Shown: one piece after another, positions 1-5,852 of the stretch
Numbering within the stretch: the stretch's first letter is position 1
Layout of the letters: each line of letters starts with the position of its first letter
Assembly: GCA_030150795.1 (NCBI GenBank)
Contig: JASLFF010000276.1
Span: forward strand, 1-9,606
Length of the DNA: 9,606 bases
Origin: Terriglobales bacterium
GTDB lineage: Bacteria > Acidobacteriota > Terriglobia > Terriglobales > Gp1-AA117
Reading direction: 5' to 3'
Position numbers and translations under genes: made by a program
The notes under the pieces: model-generated
The model's database searches: none
What the model was told of the DNA's origin: nothing
Seen by the model: the letters and a program-made list of their open reading frames with translations, nothing else

Positions 1-295
1 CCAGCGGCTGGCCCGTCCAGCGCGTTAAGACAGGATTGCGAGAGTTGAGTATCGATTCATCCAGGAAAGCGACAACGGCAAAGGCCGCAAGCTTGATGTC
101 TTCGGGAGTATAGCCCCTGGCTGCACTTTCCTGCATAGCTGAGCGCAGCCCCTCCCGCATGTATGCTTTGAAGGCATCGGCATCGGGAACATTTTGCAGG
201 TTGTAGCGAAGCCGGACAATGGCTGTAAACAATTCCTGAAATGCGATTGCCAGGTTGGCCCGCCGTTCCATTACTTGTGTTTGTTTCTCCGCCAC
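1..295 (-). CDS. tssL: T6SS inner-membrane protein TssL (DotU/IcmH family), N-terminal part
   Basis: The gene runs off the left edge, so only the first 98 codons are present. TssL is the cytoplasmic-facing inner-membrane subunit that, with TssM and TssJ, anchors the T6SS baseplate. The visible product has the helical start of the DotU domain and its hallmark block FAVVAFLDESILNSRNP near residues 73-89, which fits DotU/IcmH proteins well. The chosen start is GTG at 295, preceded by AGGTGG at 305-300, a ribosome binding site that overlaps the tssK1 stop codon with a 4-nt spacer. An in-frame ATG at 271 is possible but has no comparable site. The gap to tssK1 is 8 bp, so the two are co-transcribed and probably translationally coupled, as in many T6SS clusters that run tssK-tssL-tssM. 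The C-terminal membrane helix, and any peptidoglycan-binding extension, lie outside the window. Confidence 0.9.
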   Translation of the reverse strand, partial: MAEKQTQVMERRANLAIAFQELFTAIVRLRYNLQNVPDADAFKAYMREGLRSAMQESAARGYTPEDIKLAAFAVVAFLDESILNSRNPVLTRWTGQPL

Positions 296-303
296 AAATC
301 CAC

Positions 304-1650
304 CTAACTTTGGAGTATCACGTAAAGTTCAATTTTGGCGTCCGGCAACTCATTGGGAACATAAATTCCAATCTGCCGGCTGTCCTTGATATGGTTCCAA
401 CAGGGCCCTGATTTATCAATGTTGAAATACTGCAATTCCATTTTTGCCGGTAACGCAGAGGGCGGTACATTAAGAGATGTGAGTACCAGACCTGGCATCG
501 CCCGCTTCACCAGTTCTCCGACAAAGAGGCGAGAGCACATTTTTACAAGTTGCGGCCCTCGCGTGAGCACTTGTGCTTCACCAGCCGATGAGCCCAACCC
601 CAGGACCCACCGGGAGGCGCCAAAACACCTCTGGTCCTTTACCTCTGCAACATAAAAATAGGCGTCCGTTCTTTCGAAACAAATCTCAATGGCGTTGCTG
701 GGCACCATGATTTCCAGGTGACCACGAATGTGGCCCATCAACGCTGAAAAACATGCATCCAGATGGCGATGATCATAGAGGGGCAGCGAGCCCGGATCAG
801 ACTCGACGTTGAACGTGCAGAGCGCGCCGGCAACTTGCAGAAGTTCGCGGAATAACTCTTCCGGATGCCCACGCTTGCCCATGTGCATGTGACGAATTGT
901 TGCCAACCCCTGGTTAATTGTGTGTAAAAACCAAAAATTTGAGACCTCTGCCTGGTTCGCCCCGGATTGAAGATTTGCAGGCTGGCGTGCAGACATTAGT
1001 ACTTTGCGTTTTTCCTCGAAAACGTCAAGCAGGCGTGCCAAGGCCGCCATCAGCCATTCGCTGGCGGTCAACTTGATGCAGGGGGGAATGAATTCGGGAT
1101 CATAGATCAAATTCCCGGAGCCGTCGCGCTTGATGCGAGCTATTGGAATTGCCTGTAAATCAGAATCAAGCTCCGCTGCAACTGCCAGGTGTATGTTTTT
1201 CTGTCCCACTTGGATTTCTTTTTCGTCACTGCCGTCGTTTACGTCTCTTACCGGGCGGCTCACGGCGCGGTAGCGGGTGCTTAAAGATTTGCCTTCAACA
1301 TCGCAGTTAGAGATGGAGGATTGACGGGCAGGAACCGCTAAATAGATCAACAAACTCTCCGCGATCGGAGAAAATAATTCACGAATATCGCGATCAGCCG
1401 GAAGGGTGTCGCACACAGGCATATCAAACGCCAGTCCGTCTTCGAATATACCCTGAGCGTTCAATACGCTTACGCGTCCATTTCTGATCGCATTTTCGTC
1501 AAGTTTGTAGCTGATCACTCCCCACGGTTCAAACCAGGCATGTTCAATGGCAAAGTGGACTGAATCTTCGAAATAGCGGCTTTGCGATTGAAAGTGGTGA
1601 GGTCCAAGATACATGCCCTCTGACCAGACTACCCGCGACAGAAATTTCAT
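304..1650 (-). CDS. tssK: T6SS baseplate adaptor TssK, copy 1
   Basis: TssK forms trimers that connect the baseplate (TssF/TssG) to the TssJLM membrane complex and resembles phage receptor-binding proteins. This product is 448 residues, close to the usual ~445. It opens with the family signature: W9, G12, L15, P17, H19 and Q21 in VVWSEGMYLGPHHFQ. A beta-rich N-terminal half is followed by a helical middle, including the block FWFLHTINQGLATIRH and a conserved YDH. The C-terminal head ends in IGIYVPNELPDAKIELYVIL. The ATG at 1650 is preferred over an upstream in-frame GTG at 1689 because the signature then starts at the family position and AGGA lies 9 nt upstream. It is transcribed with tssL, which begins 8 bp downstream. 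A second TssK homologue at 3484-4854 is clearly diverged. I judge copy 1 to be the canonical one because it is coupled to tssL. Confidence 0.93.
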   Translation of the reverse strand: MKFLSRVVWSEGMYLGPHHFQSQSRYFEDSVHFAIEHAWFEPWGVISYKLDENAIRNGRVSVLNAQGIFEDGLAFDMPVCDTLPADRDIRELFSPIAESLLIYLAVPARQSSISNCDVEGKSLSTRYRAVSRPVRDVNDGSDEKEIQVGQKNIHLAVAAELDSDLQAIPIARIKRDGSGNLIYDPEFIPPCIKLTASEWLMAALARLLDVFEEKRKVLMSARQPANLQSGANQAEVSNFWFLHTINQGLATIRHMHMGKRGHPEELFRELLQVAGALCTFNVESDPGSLPLYDHRHLDACFSALMGHIRGHLEIMVPSNAIEICFERTDAYFYVAEVKDQRCFGASRWVLGLGSSAGEAQVLTRGPQLVKMCSRLFVGELVKRAMPGLVLTSLNVPPSALPAKMELQYFNIDKSGPCWNHIKDSRQIGIYVPNELPDAKIELYVILQS

Positions 1651-1739
1651 AGGTTCGTATCCTGGCTCCCCAGGCTCGATCAGAAGCACGATTGTTCTTG
1701 CGGATAAGGAAGCCGCGGCGGGGAAGCTTAACGACGTGT

Positions 1740-1768
1740 ATCGTATGCAGCAGCGACTTTACTGTCAA
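1740..1768 (-). promoter_or_regulatory. Predicted sigma-70 promoter for tssK1-tssL
   Basis: On the minus strand a perfect -35 box TTGACA (1768-1763) is followed after exactly 17 bp by TACGAT (1745-1740), which matches 4 of 6 positions of the -10 consensus. Transcription would begin near 1733 and give a leader of about 83 nt before the tssK1 ATG. The 220-bp gap between the divergent start codons (1651-1870) holds no gene that I can support. I found no equally good promoter pointing toward the gene at 1871. Confidence 0.6.
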
Positions 1769-1870
1769 GAATAAAAGGAGTAAGCTGTCAGCCGTTTTTC
1801 CTCTCAAGACGCTTGAATTCTAGTTTCTCGTAAGGTTGAAAGCCCAACAGCCATAAAGGGTCCGGGTACT

Positions 1871-2983
1871 ATGCTAATGAACGATGATGACCGTGATGGA
1901 CAACAAGCTGGCAAGAAAGCTGGTCCGGAAAATCCTGCCGGTAAAGAGCCGGGGGAGTTTACACGATTATTTTTGGCGGGCCAGAGCGGCCAGGTATCCC
2001 CAACACCTGAGACTAGAGCAGAGACGCCTGGAACGAATTCTAGCCCCGGAGAGTTCACAAGTCTATTTGCCACACAGGATCAAGGCGATTTAGCCGCAAC
2101 AAAGGGCGGGGGAGATGAACTTGTGGCTGAGCAACCGGCCATTGAGACATTACAGCCATCGACGATGCCGTCGTTTTCGGCCACGGGAGAATTTACAAAG
2201 CTAGTTGGGGGACCATCTCCCATCGCTGAGCCATCTTCTTCCAAACAAAATAAATCTCTTACCGATGAATTTCCGCGGCAGGAATCGGTACAAGCAAACT
2301 CTGCTTCTCCGTCGCTTGGCGTCGGCAGGGCTGTGGAACCCGGGCCGGTTTCCCAGGAGATACTGGAAGAGGCTTTTAGACATCCTTTGGCGCCGCGGGC
2401 TGTGGAGCCGCTAAACTTAAAGCCGAATAACGCCTCCCGCCAGGACGATCCCAAGCCGCGCGGCTTTACCCAACTTTTCAACGCAGCTCCTGCTTCAGCG
2501 CCCGCTCCTGGTTCTCTGAATACCGGGAATGTGCCCCGAGTAGAGGTCCGAGGCGCACCAAGCGATTTCACGCGCGTCGTTCGATCTTCAGAAGTGCGGC
2601 AAGCCTTGGAAAAACCAGCATCTCAGCCAACTTCCTCCTCGCCTGGCCCGCAAGGTATCCCGCCGGCAATCCCACAATTACAGCCGCCGGTTCTGCAATA
2701 TCAGCCGCCGCAAATGCCCCAGCCAGAGTACGCTCCACCGCAAATGCCGGCTCAACCCGCCATGCTGTACCCGGTTCCAGTACCGCAGGTTTATTCACCG
2801 CAGATGCCCCAGCCGCCGCAAGTACCTGGATTACAAATGCCGGGGTTGCAACCGCCAGTGGCGCCACAAGCGGATGCTTCGGCAGGTTCAAAATGGGTAG
2901 CTTATCTGCCTATATTGATTGTGATTAACGTCTTGTTTATGGTGGCTGTGCTTTTGATCCTGTTCTTTGCGCTGCGGAAATAG
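1871..2983 (+). CDS. Tail-anchored, disordered protein with repeated GEFT-x-LF motifs
   Basis: I do not recognise a named family and give no function. The 370-residue product is dominated by Pro, Ser, Gln, Gly and Ala, and residues 1-340 look intrinsically disordered. Five copies of a short motif are spread through it: PGEFTRLF (27-34), PGEFTSLF (59-66), TGEFTKLV (105-112), RGFTQLF (197-203) and PSDFTRVV (230-237). A decayed version, TDEFPRQE, sits at 131-138. Residues 258-333 are Pro/Gln/Met-rich with PPQMPQP-like repeats. A single hydrophobic helix (about 343-367) sits next to the C-terminus, with only three residues after it, and there is no signal peptide. This predicts a tail-anchored inner-membrane protein with its long arm in the cytoplasm. 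The ATG at 1871 is used; ATG at 1877 is a near alternative. It diverges from tssK1 and lies 9 bp before the hydrolase-like gene, so they probably form one operon. From memory, similar motifs occur in acidobacterial hypothetical proteins. Confidence 0.75.
   Translation: MLMNDDDRDGQQAGKKAGPENPAGKEPGEFTRLFLAGQSGQVSPTPETRAETPGTNSSPGEFTSLFATQDQGDLAATKGGGDELVAEQPAIETLQPSTMPSFSATGEFTKLVGGPSPIAEPSSSKQNKSLTDEFPRQESVQANSASPSLGVGRAVEPGPVSQEILEEAFRHPLAPRAVEPLNLKPNNASRQDDPKPRGFTQLFNAAPASAPAPGSLNTGNVPRVEVRGAPSDFTRVVRSSEVRQALEKPASQPTSSSPGPQGIPPAIPQLQPPVLQYQPPQMPQPEYAPPQMPAQPAMLYPVPVPQVYSPQMPQPPQVPGLQMPGLQPPVAPQADASAGSKWVAYLPILIVINVLFMVAVLLILFFALRK
1949..2581 (+). repeat. Dispersed GEFT-x-LF peptide repeats (five copies plus one decayed)
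   Basis: The copies are encoded at 1949-1972, 2045-2068, 2183-2206, 2459-2479 and 2558-2581, with a decayed copy at 2261-2284. The shared pattern is Gly/Ser, acidic residue, Phe, Thr, any residue, Leu/Val, Phe/Val. The fourth copy has lost the acidic residue. Spacing is irregular (roughly 32, 46, 92 and 33 residues), so these are not tandem duplications. The even conservation of Phe-Thr within poorly conserved linkers suggests short binding motifs kept by selection. Confidence 0.75.
2705..2818 (+). repeat. Pro/Gln/Met-rich peptide repeats
   Basis: Three related heptapeptides, PPQMPQP (2705-2725), PPQMPAQ (2735-2755) and SPQMPQP (from 2795), lie within a stretch that is about one third proline. 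The DNA is also repetitive, with CCGCAAATGCC or CCGCAGATGCC at each unit. It probably acts as an extended spacer between the motif region and the membrane anchor. Repeats of this type can change copy number by slippage. Confidence 0.6.
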
Positions 2984-2992
2984 AGGTTTTTG

Positions 2993-3460
2993 ATGGTCAA
3001 GATTTATATTTGGAAACTGAAGCCCTCCTCGTTCAGCGCGGGTCATGCCGCCATGTGGGTCAGTGGTGGGGAACCTCTAGGCGATATATATATCAGTTGG
3101 TGGCCCTCAGGAAATCAATGGTTACAAAGAGTCTGTACTGCTTGGTCAGGAGACGGCGTTCGGTTACACACACGGCCGGATCAAGACTGCACTGAAGAAG
3201 GCAGGCCGCCAGACCAATTAGTTTTAATCGGCGGTTTGGATGAAACCAAGATCAAATTTTTTTGGTCCCGATGGCAGCGGCAGGGGCATTATCAAGCTAT
3301 GCTTTTTAATTGCGCCACGACGGTTGCCGAGGCTCTTCGCGAAGGTGGTGCCGACAAATTGGTCCCCAATGGGTTTAATAAGACTCTATGGGTTCCTCAA
3401 GACGTTCTTTACTACGCAACCTCCGTTAATTCAGCGCTGGCAGTTAGGCACAGTGCCTAG
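2993..3460 (+). CDS. Permuted papain-like (NlpC/P60-LRAT type) hydrolase, candidate T6SS effector
   Basis: This 155-residue product has the two hallmarks of circularly permuted papain-fold enzymes. An N-terminal histidine sits in FSAGHAAMWV (His 18), followed by the strand YISWWP (33-38). A C-terminal cysteine sits in FNCATTVAEALREGG (Cys 107) at the start of a helix. The intervening block CTEEGRPPDQLVLIGGLDE (66-84) matches what I remember of a family of small bacterial proteins of this type. Family members can cleave peptides, amides or acyl bonds, and the substrate here cannot be told. There is no signal peptide, membrane helix or disulfide-type pattern. The ATG at 2993 is chosen because AGAGG (2982-2986) stands 6 nt before it; a TTG one codon upstream is less likely. 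Its place inside a T6SS cluster makes a secreted effector plausible. However, no immunity-like gene adjoins it, and a housekeeping role with its membrane-anchored neighbour is possible. Confidence 0.65.
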   Translation: MVKIYIWKLKPSSFSAGHAAMWVSGGEPLGDIYISWWPSGNQWLQRVCTAWSGDGVRLHTRPDQDCTEEGRPPDQLVLIGGLDETKIKFFWSRWQRQGHYQAMLFNCATTVAEALREGGADKLVPNGFNKTLWVPQDVLYYATSVNSALAVRHSA

Positions 3461-3474
3461 ATTCAAGGCGAGGC

Positions 3475-3496
3475 TTTGTCCGGTTAACCAGACAAA
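3475..3496. terminator. Imperfect palindrome at convergent gene ends, possible bidirectional terminator
   Basis: A 22-bp dyad has outer arms TTTGTC/GACAAA and a GGTTAACC core, with one mismatch pair between them. It spans the tssK2 stop codon and begins 15 bp after the stop of the hydrolase-like gene. Position between convergent genes suggests a shared transcription end. Neither strand has a convincing T-tract after the stem, so this is weak. Confidence 0.3.
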
Positions 3497-4854
3497 CTGA
3501 TTTCTCGGTGCTTTGGCAGAAGAATCACCAACTCAAGTTGAGGTTGAGGAAAGTCCGAGGGGACATAAACCGCCAGGTTGCGTGCTCGTTGAACACCTTC
3601 CCAGACCTTTCCCGTCAGTTCAAGGCTGAAATATTTATATCTCAGCTTTACCGGTATTTCTGGCGGCGGACTGGCCAAATATGTTGTTTTCAATCCAGAA
3701 AGCGCCTGGCGGATCATCTCGTCAACATTACCGGCGGCCCCAACTTTAAACGCAGCCGGCGCCCGCGCGACGAGTTCAGAATCGCTGATGTCGGCGCTGA
3801 CGGCCAGATACATTCGGCAATCACGAAGATACTTGTCATCATCGATCGATGCAGCGTATAACGATGGTTGCACCAGCTTCAGCGGAAGTGAAATGTAGTT
3901 GACGGGAATTACGGTTTCCAGAAGAAACAAAATCTTCTTTTCCAGGTCCGGGAAGCAGTTGCCCAGCGACTCGTGATCGTAAGCAGGCAAGTCACGAGGC
4001 GCAACCGTGGTCGAGAACGTCGTCAGGCCGCCCGCCAGCGAAAGCATCGCGCTAAAAAGTTGTTCGGGTTGCACCACACGGCGATGCAATAAGTGACGGA
4101 ACAACGGCAGATGATAATTGATTGTATAAAGAAGCCAAAAGCTCGCGACATCTGACACCGTGAAATCCGCTAGGCTCTGGTTTTTTTGGCGGCGGACGGA
4201 AGCCAGCGCAGAAGCCCGCGCATTGAGCGTTTCCACCAAGCCTCGCAATATCCCACGCAGGTAATCGCTGCCATGGATATCGATCATTGGAGGAATGAAC
4301 CTGGGAGAAAGCTTGTAAGTTCCGCCGGATGTTTTTTCTACGACGGCGATTTGCAGAACAGAGCTTCCTTCCCGGTTTTCACCTTCCACCAGAAACTTAA
4401 AGTTTTTTCGGGCTATCTGAACAGCCTTGTCCGCAGCTCCGGAGTTCTCATCCCTTACCATGCGCAGTTCTGGCAGAAATCTTGTCTTGGTGTCCCGGCT
4501 TGCACCCACATTGATTCCGTTGTCGCGTTGCTCGGGTATGCTCAAATAGACGGCCAACTCTTTCTTTTGTTCACTAAAAAGGTCGGTGATTGTTCGTGAG
4601 GAAGGCAGCTCATCAGCGTCGGGTGCATCAAAAAACAAGCCGTCGGGAAAAATACCTCGCGCTTGGGAAATCGCAAACTGGCCTTCCAACAACTTATTTT
4701 CGTCGACCTTCAGAGTGGCAAAACCCCACAGGCAGAAAGATAGAGATTCGAGTTGGAAATTGAGCAGGTTTTCAACATACTTATCTTGAAGCTGCAGGTG
4801 CTGGGGTGTGAGGAATGTCCCTTTTGTCCATAAAACGCGCTGTAGTTGTCTCAC
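3484..4854 (-). CDS. tssK: T6SS baseplate adaptor TssK, divergent copy 2
   Basis: A second full-length TssK homologue of 456 residues. Starting from GTG at 4854, the signature VLWTKGTFLTPQHLQ places W9, G12, L15, P17, H19 and Q21 at exactly the same positions as in copy 1. GGAGGG four nt upstream of the GTG supports this start, so an in-frame TTG at 4932 is rejected. Other shared blocks are FWLLYTINYHLPLFRHLLHRR (about residue 236), the YDH region, and a C-terminus LAVYVPSDFPQPQLELVIL. By eye, identity with copy 1 is low but spread along the whole length, as in old paralogues rather than a recent duplication. The gene stands alone, convergent with the hydrolase-like gene and divergent from tssB. 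The reading frame is intact, so it is unlikely to be a relic. It may form an alternative or mixed TssK trimer, or serve a second baseplate or effector set. That is inference. Confidence 0.88.
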   Translation of the reverse strand: MRQLQRVLWTKGTFLTPQHLQLQDKYVENLLNFQLESLSFCLWGFATLKVDENKLLEGQFAISQARGIFPDGLFFDAPDADELPSSRTITDLFSEQKKELAVYLSIPEQRDNGINVGASRDTKTRFLPELRMVRDENSGAADKAVQIARKNFKFLVEGENREGSSVLQIAVVEKTSGGTYKLSPRFIPPMIDIHGSDYLRGILRGLVETLNARASALASVRRQKNQSLADFTVSDVASFWLLYTINYHLPLFRHLLHRRVVQPEQLFSAMLSLAGGLTTFSTTVAPRDLPAYDHESLGNCFPDLEKKILFLLETVIPVNYISLPLKLVQPSLYAASIDDDKYLRDCRMYLAVSADISDSELVARAPAAFKVGAAGNVDEMIRQALSGLKTTYLASPPPEIPVKLRYKYFSLELTGKVWEGVQRARNLAVYVPSDFPQPQLELVILLPKHREISLSG

Positions 4855-4897
4855 GTGACCCTCCACCAAACGAATCGTTAACAGATGATGCCGACTG

Positions 4898-4903
4898 AGT
4901 ATA
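4898..4903 (-). promoter_or_regulatory. Possible -10 box for tssK2
   Basis: On the minus strand TATACT matches 5 of 6 positions of the -10 consensus. A start of transcription near 4891 would give a leader of about 37 nt. No good -35 box lies 16-18 bp upstream, so the promoter may need an activator or may be misidentified. Confidence 0.3.
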
Positions 4904-4925
4904 ACCGTGGTTTGTCTTGTCCCGC

Positions 4926-4967
4926 ACTGCAAGCTACGCTAACAAAAAAATATGCAGGGCTTGCAGT
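4926..4967. repeat. 9-bp inverted repeat, candidate operator
   Basis: ACTGCAAGC (4926-4934) and its exact reverse complement GCTTGCAGT (4959-4967) flank a 24-bp A-rich centre. Arm centres are 33 bp apart, about three helical turns. The element lies just upstream of the possible tssK2 promoter, which suits a binding site for a dimeric or looping regulator. As RNA it would form a large-loop hairpin, which seems less likely. Confidence 0.4.
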
Positions 4968-5134
4968 AGTTTGGCCGCTCTATTTGTAGACCCTCGGGGA
5001 AGTTTCCAGGCGCTCGATTATTAGAAATTTTCATCGAAAATGCTAAAGCTTGTAACGGATTGCCTGCTTAAGACACTATTCATCAAGGGTGTGGTGTGTT
5101 TGCAATAAAAAGGGCCTTAGATGAAACTAATGCA

Positions 5135-5164
5135 TTGACTCTAGCTTGAAATAGGTGCTAAAGT
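5135..5164 (+). promoter_or_regulatory. Predicted sigma-70 promoter for the tssB operon
   Basis: TTGACT (5135-5140, 5 of 6 matches to the -35 consensus) and TAAAGT (5159-5164, 4 of 6 to the -10) are 18 bp apart. Transcription would start near 5171, leaving an untranslated leader of about 150 nt that includes the palindrome at 5283-5298. It is the best promoter-like pair I found upstream of tssB. Confidence 0.45.
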
Positions 5165-5282
5165 CACGTGGCTTTTTCAAAGAGGCCGCCAGTCACGGCC
5201 CAGGTTTTGCAGGGTTTCTGGTATCCCAGGTCAAAGCATCAAACCCTCATAGGATTACCGCTAGCCTTGTCACCTCATTTAC

Positions 5283-5298
5283 GCAGGCGTACGCCTGC
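5283..5298. promoter_or_regulatory. Perfect 16-bp palindrome in the tssB leader
   Basis: GCAGGCGTACGCCTGC reads the same on both strands. It ends 9 bp before the tssB ribosome binding site AGGGAG (5308-5313) and 23 bp before the ATG at 5322. In DNA it could be an operator for a dimeric repressor. In RNA it could fold as a 6-bp GC-rich stem with a GUAC loop next to the ribosome binding site. It has no T-tract, so it is not a standard terminator. Confidence 0.5.
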
Positions 5299-5321
5299 CC
5301 GCAGGTTAGGGAGTACAACAT

Positions 5322-5852
5322 ATGGCCAAAGAAAGTGTGCAACAAAAACTCTCCAGGGTCCGTCCTCCGCGTGTACATATCACTTACGACGTAGAAGTAG
5401 GCGACGCGATTGAAATGAAGGAACTACCCTTCGTCATGGGTGTGCTGGGCGACTTTACGGGCCAGCCTGAGCAACCATTGCCGCGTTTAGGCGAGAGGAA
5501 GTTCGTGGAGGTCACTCCTGACAATTTCGATGAAGTATTGGAAAAGATGAGCCCGCATGTCGCTTTTTCCGTCGCCAACAAGCTCAGTGATTCTCCTGAC
5601 GCGGGGAACCTGAAAGTGAACTTGAACTTCCGGCAGCTTGCCGATTTTGAACCTGAACAGGTAGCGCGCCAGGTGAAACCATTGAAGGAACTGCTTGACT
5701 TGCGCACCAAGCTGGCTGATCTCCGTGGAAGTCTTCAGGGCAATGACAAATTGGACGAAATGCTGCATGACGTCATAAGCAATACTGAAAAGCGTCAACA
5801 ACTGGGAAACGAACTAGGCCTGAAGCCGGGCAAGGAGGACGACAATGGCTAA
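5322..5852 (+). CDS. tssB: T6SS contractile sheath small subunit TssB (VipA)
   Basis: TssB pairs with TssC to build the cytoplasmic contractile sheath whose contraction drives the Hcp tube out of the cell. The 176-residue product has the usual size. It begins with the family motif RPPRVHITYDVE (about residues 14-25), followed by LPFVMGVLGDFTG and FVEVTPDNFDEVL. The C-terminal part is charged and helical, as in other TssB proteins. The start is well supported: AGGGAG at 5308-5313 is 8 nt before the ATG. The 3' end overlaps tssC by 8 bp, so equal synthesis through translational coupling is expected. TagJ, encoded further down this operon, is known in Pseudomonas aeruginosa (HsiE1) to bind the N-terminal region of its TssB. 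Confidence 0.96.
   Translation: MAKESVQQKLSRVRPPRVHITYDVEVGDAIEMKELPFVMGVLGDFTGQPEQPLPRLGERKFVEVTPDNFDEVLEKMSPHVAFSVANKLSDSPDAGNLKVNLNFRQLADFEPEQVARQVKPLKELLDLRTKLADLRGSLQGNDKLDEMLHDVISNTEKRQQLGNELGLKPGKEDDNG

Larger units (their letters stand above)
4855..5321. other. Gene-free divergent control region between tssK2 and tssB
   Basis: These 467 bp hold no coding region I can support. They contain a possible tssK2 -10 box, a 9-bp inverted repeat with a 24-bp centre, a likely tssB promoter at 5135-5164, and a 16-bp perfect palindrome close to the tssB ribosome binding site. Two short direct repeats lie within the presumed tssB leader: AGTCACG at 5162-5168 and 5191-5197, and CCCAGGT at 5199-5205 and 5225-5231. 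The length and density of symmetric elements suggest a regulated promoter region. Confidence 0.6.

Noticed and set aside
1651..1689. Upstream in-frame GTG start for tssK1 adding 13 residues
   Set aside because: The extra residues are unlike any TssK start, whereas the ATG at 1650 puts the signature where copy 2 and the family have it and has AGGA upstream.
2080..2571. Long open frame on the minus strand inside the GEFT-motif gene
   Set aside because: It is a mirror of the Pro/Ser/Gly-rich codons of the plus-strand gene, with no recognisable domain and no good ribosome binding site.
4855..4932. Upstream in-frame TTG start for tssK2 adding 26 residues
   Set aside because: It would run through the likely -10 box. 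The GTG at 4854 has a strong GGAGGG site and aligns exactly with tssK1.
5090..5106. Sigma-54-like GG...GC pattern in TGTGGTGTGTTTGCA
   Set aside because: The GG and GC elements are 7 bp apart, not the 10 bp required for a -24/-12 promoter.
5155..5394. 79-codon plus-strand frame crossing the tssB start
   Set aside because: It starts at a non-ATG codon without a ribosome binding site, overlaps the well-supported tssB start out of frame, and has no recognisable sequence.
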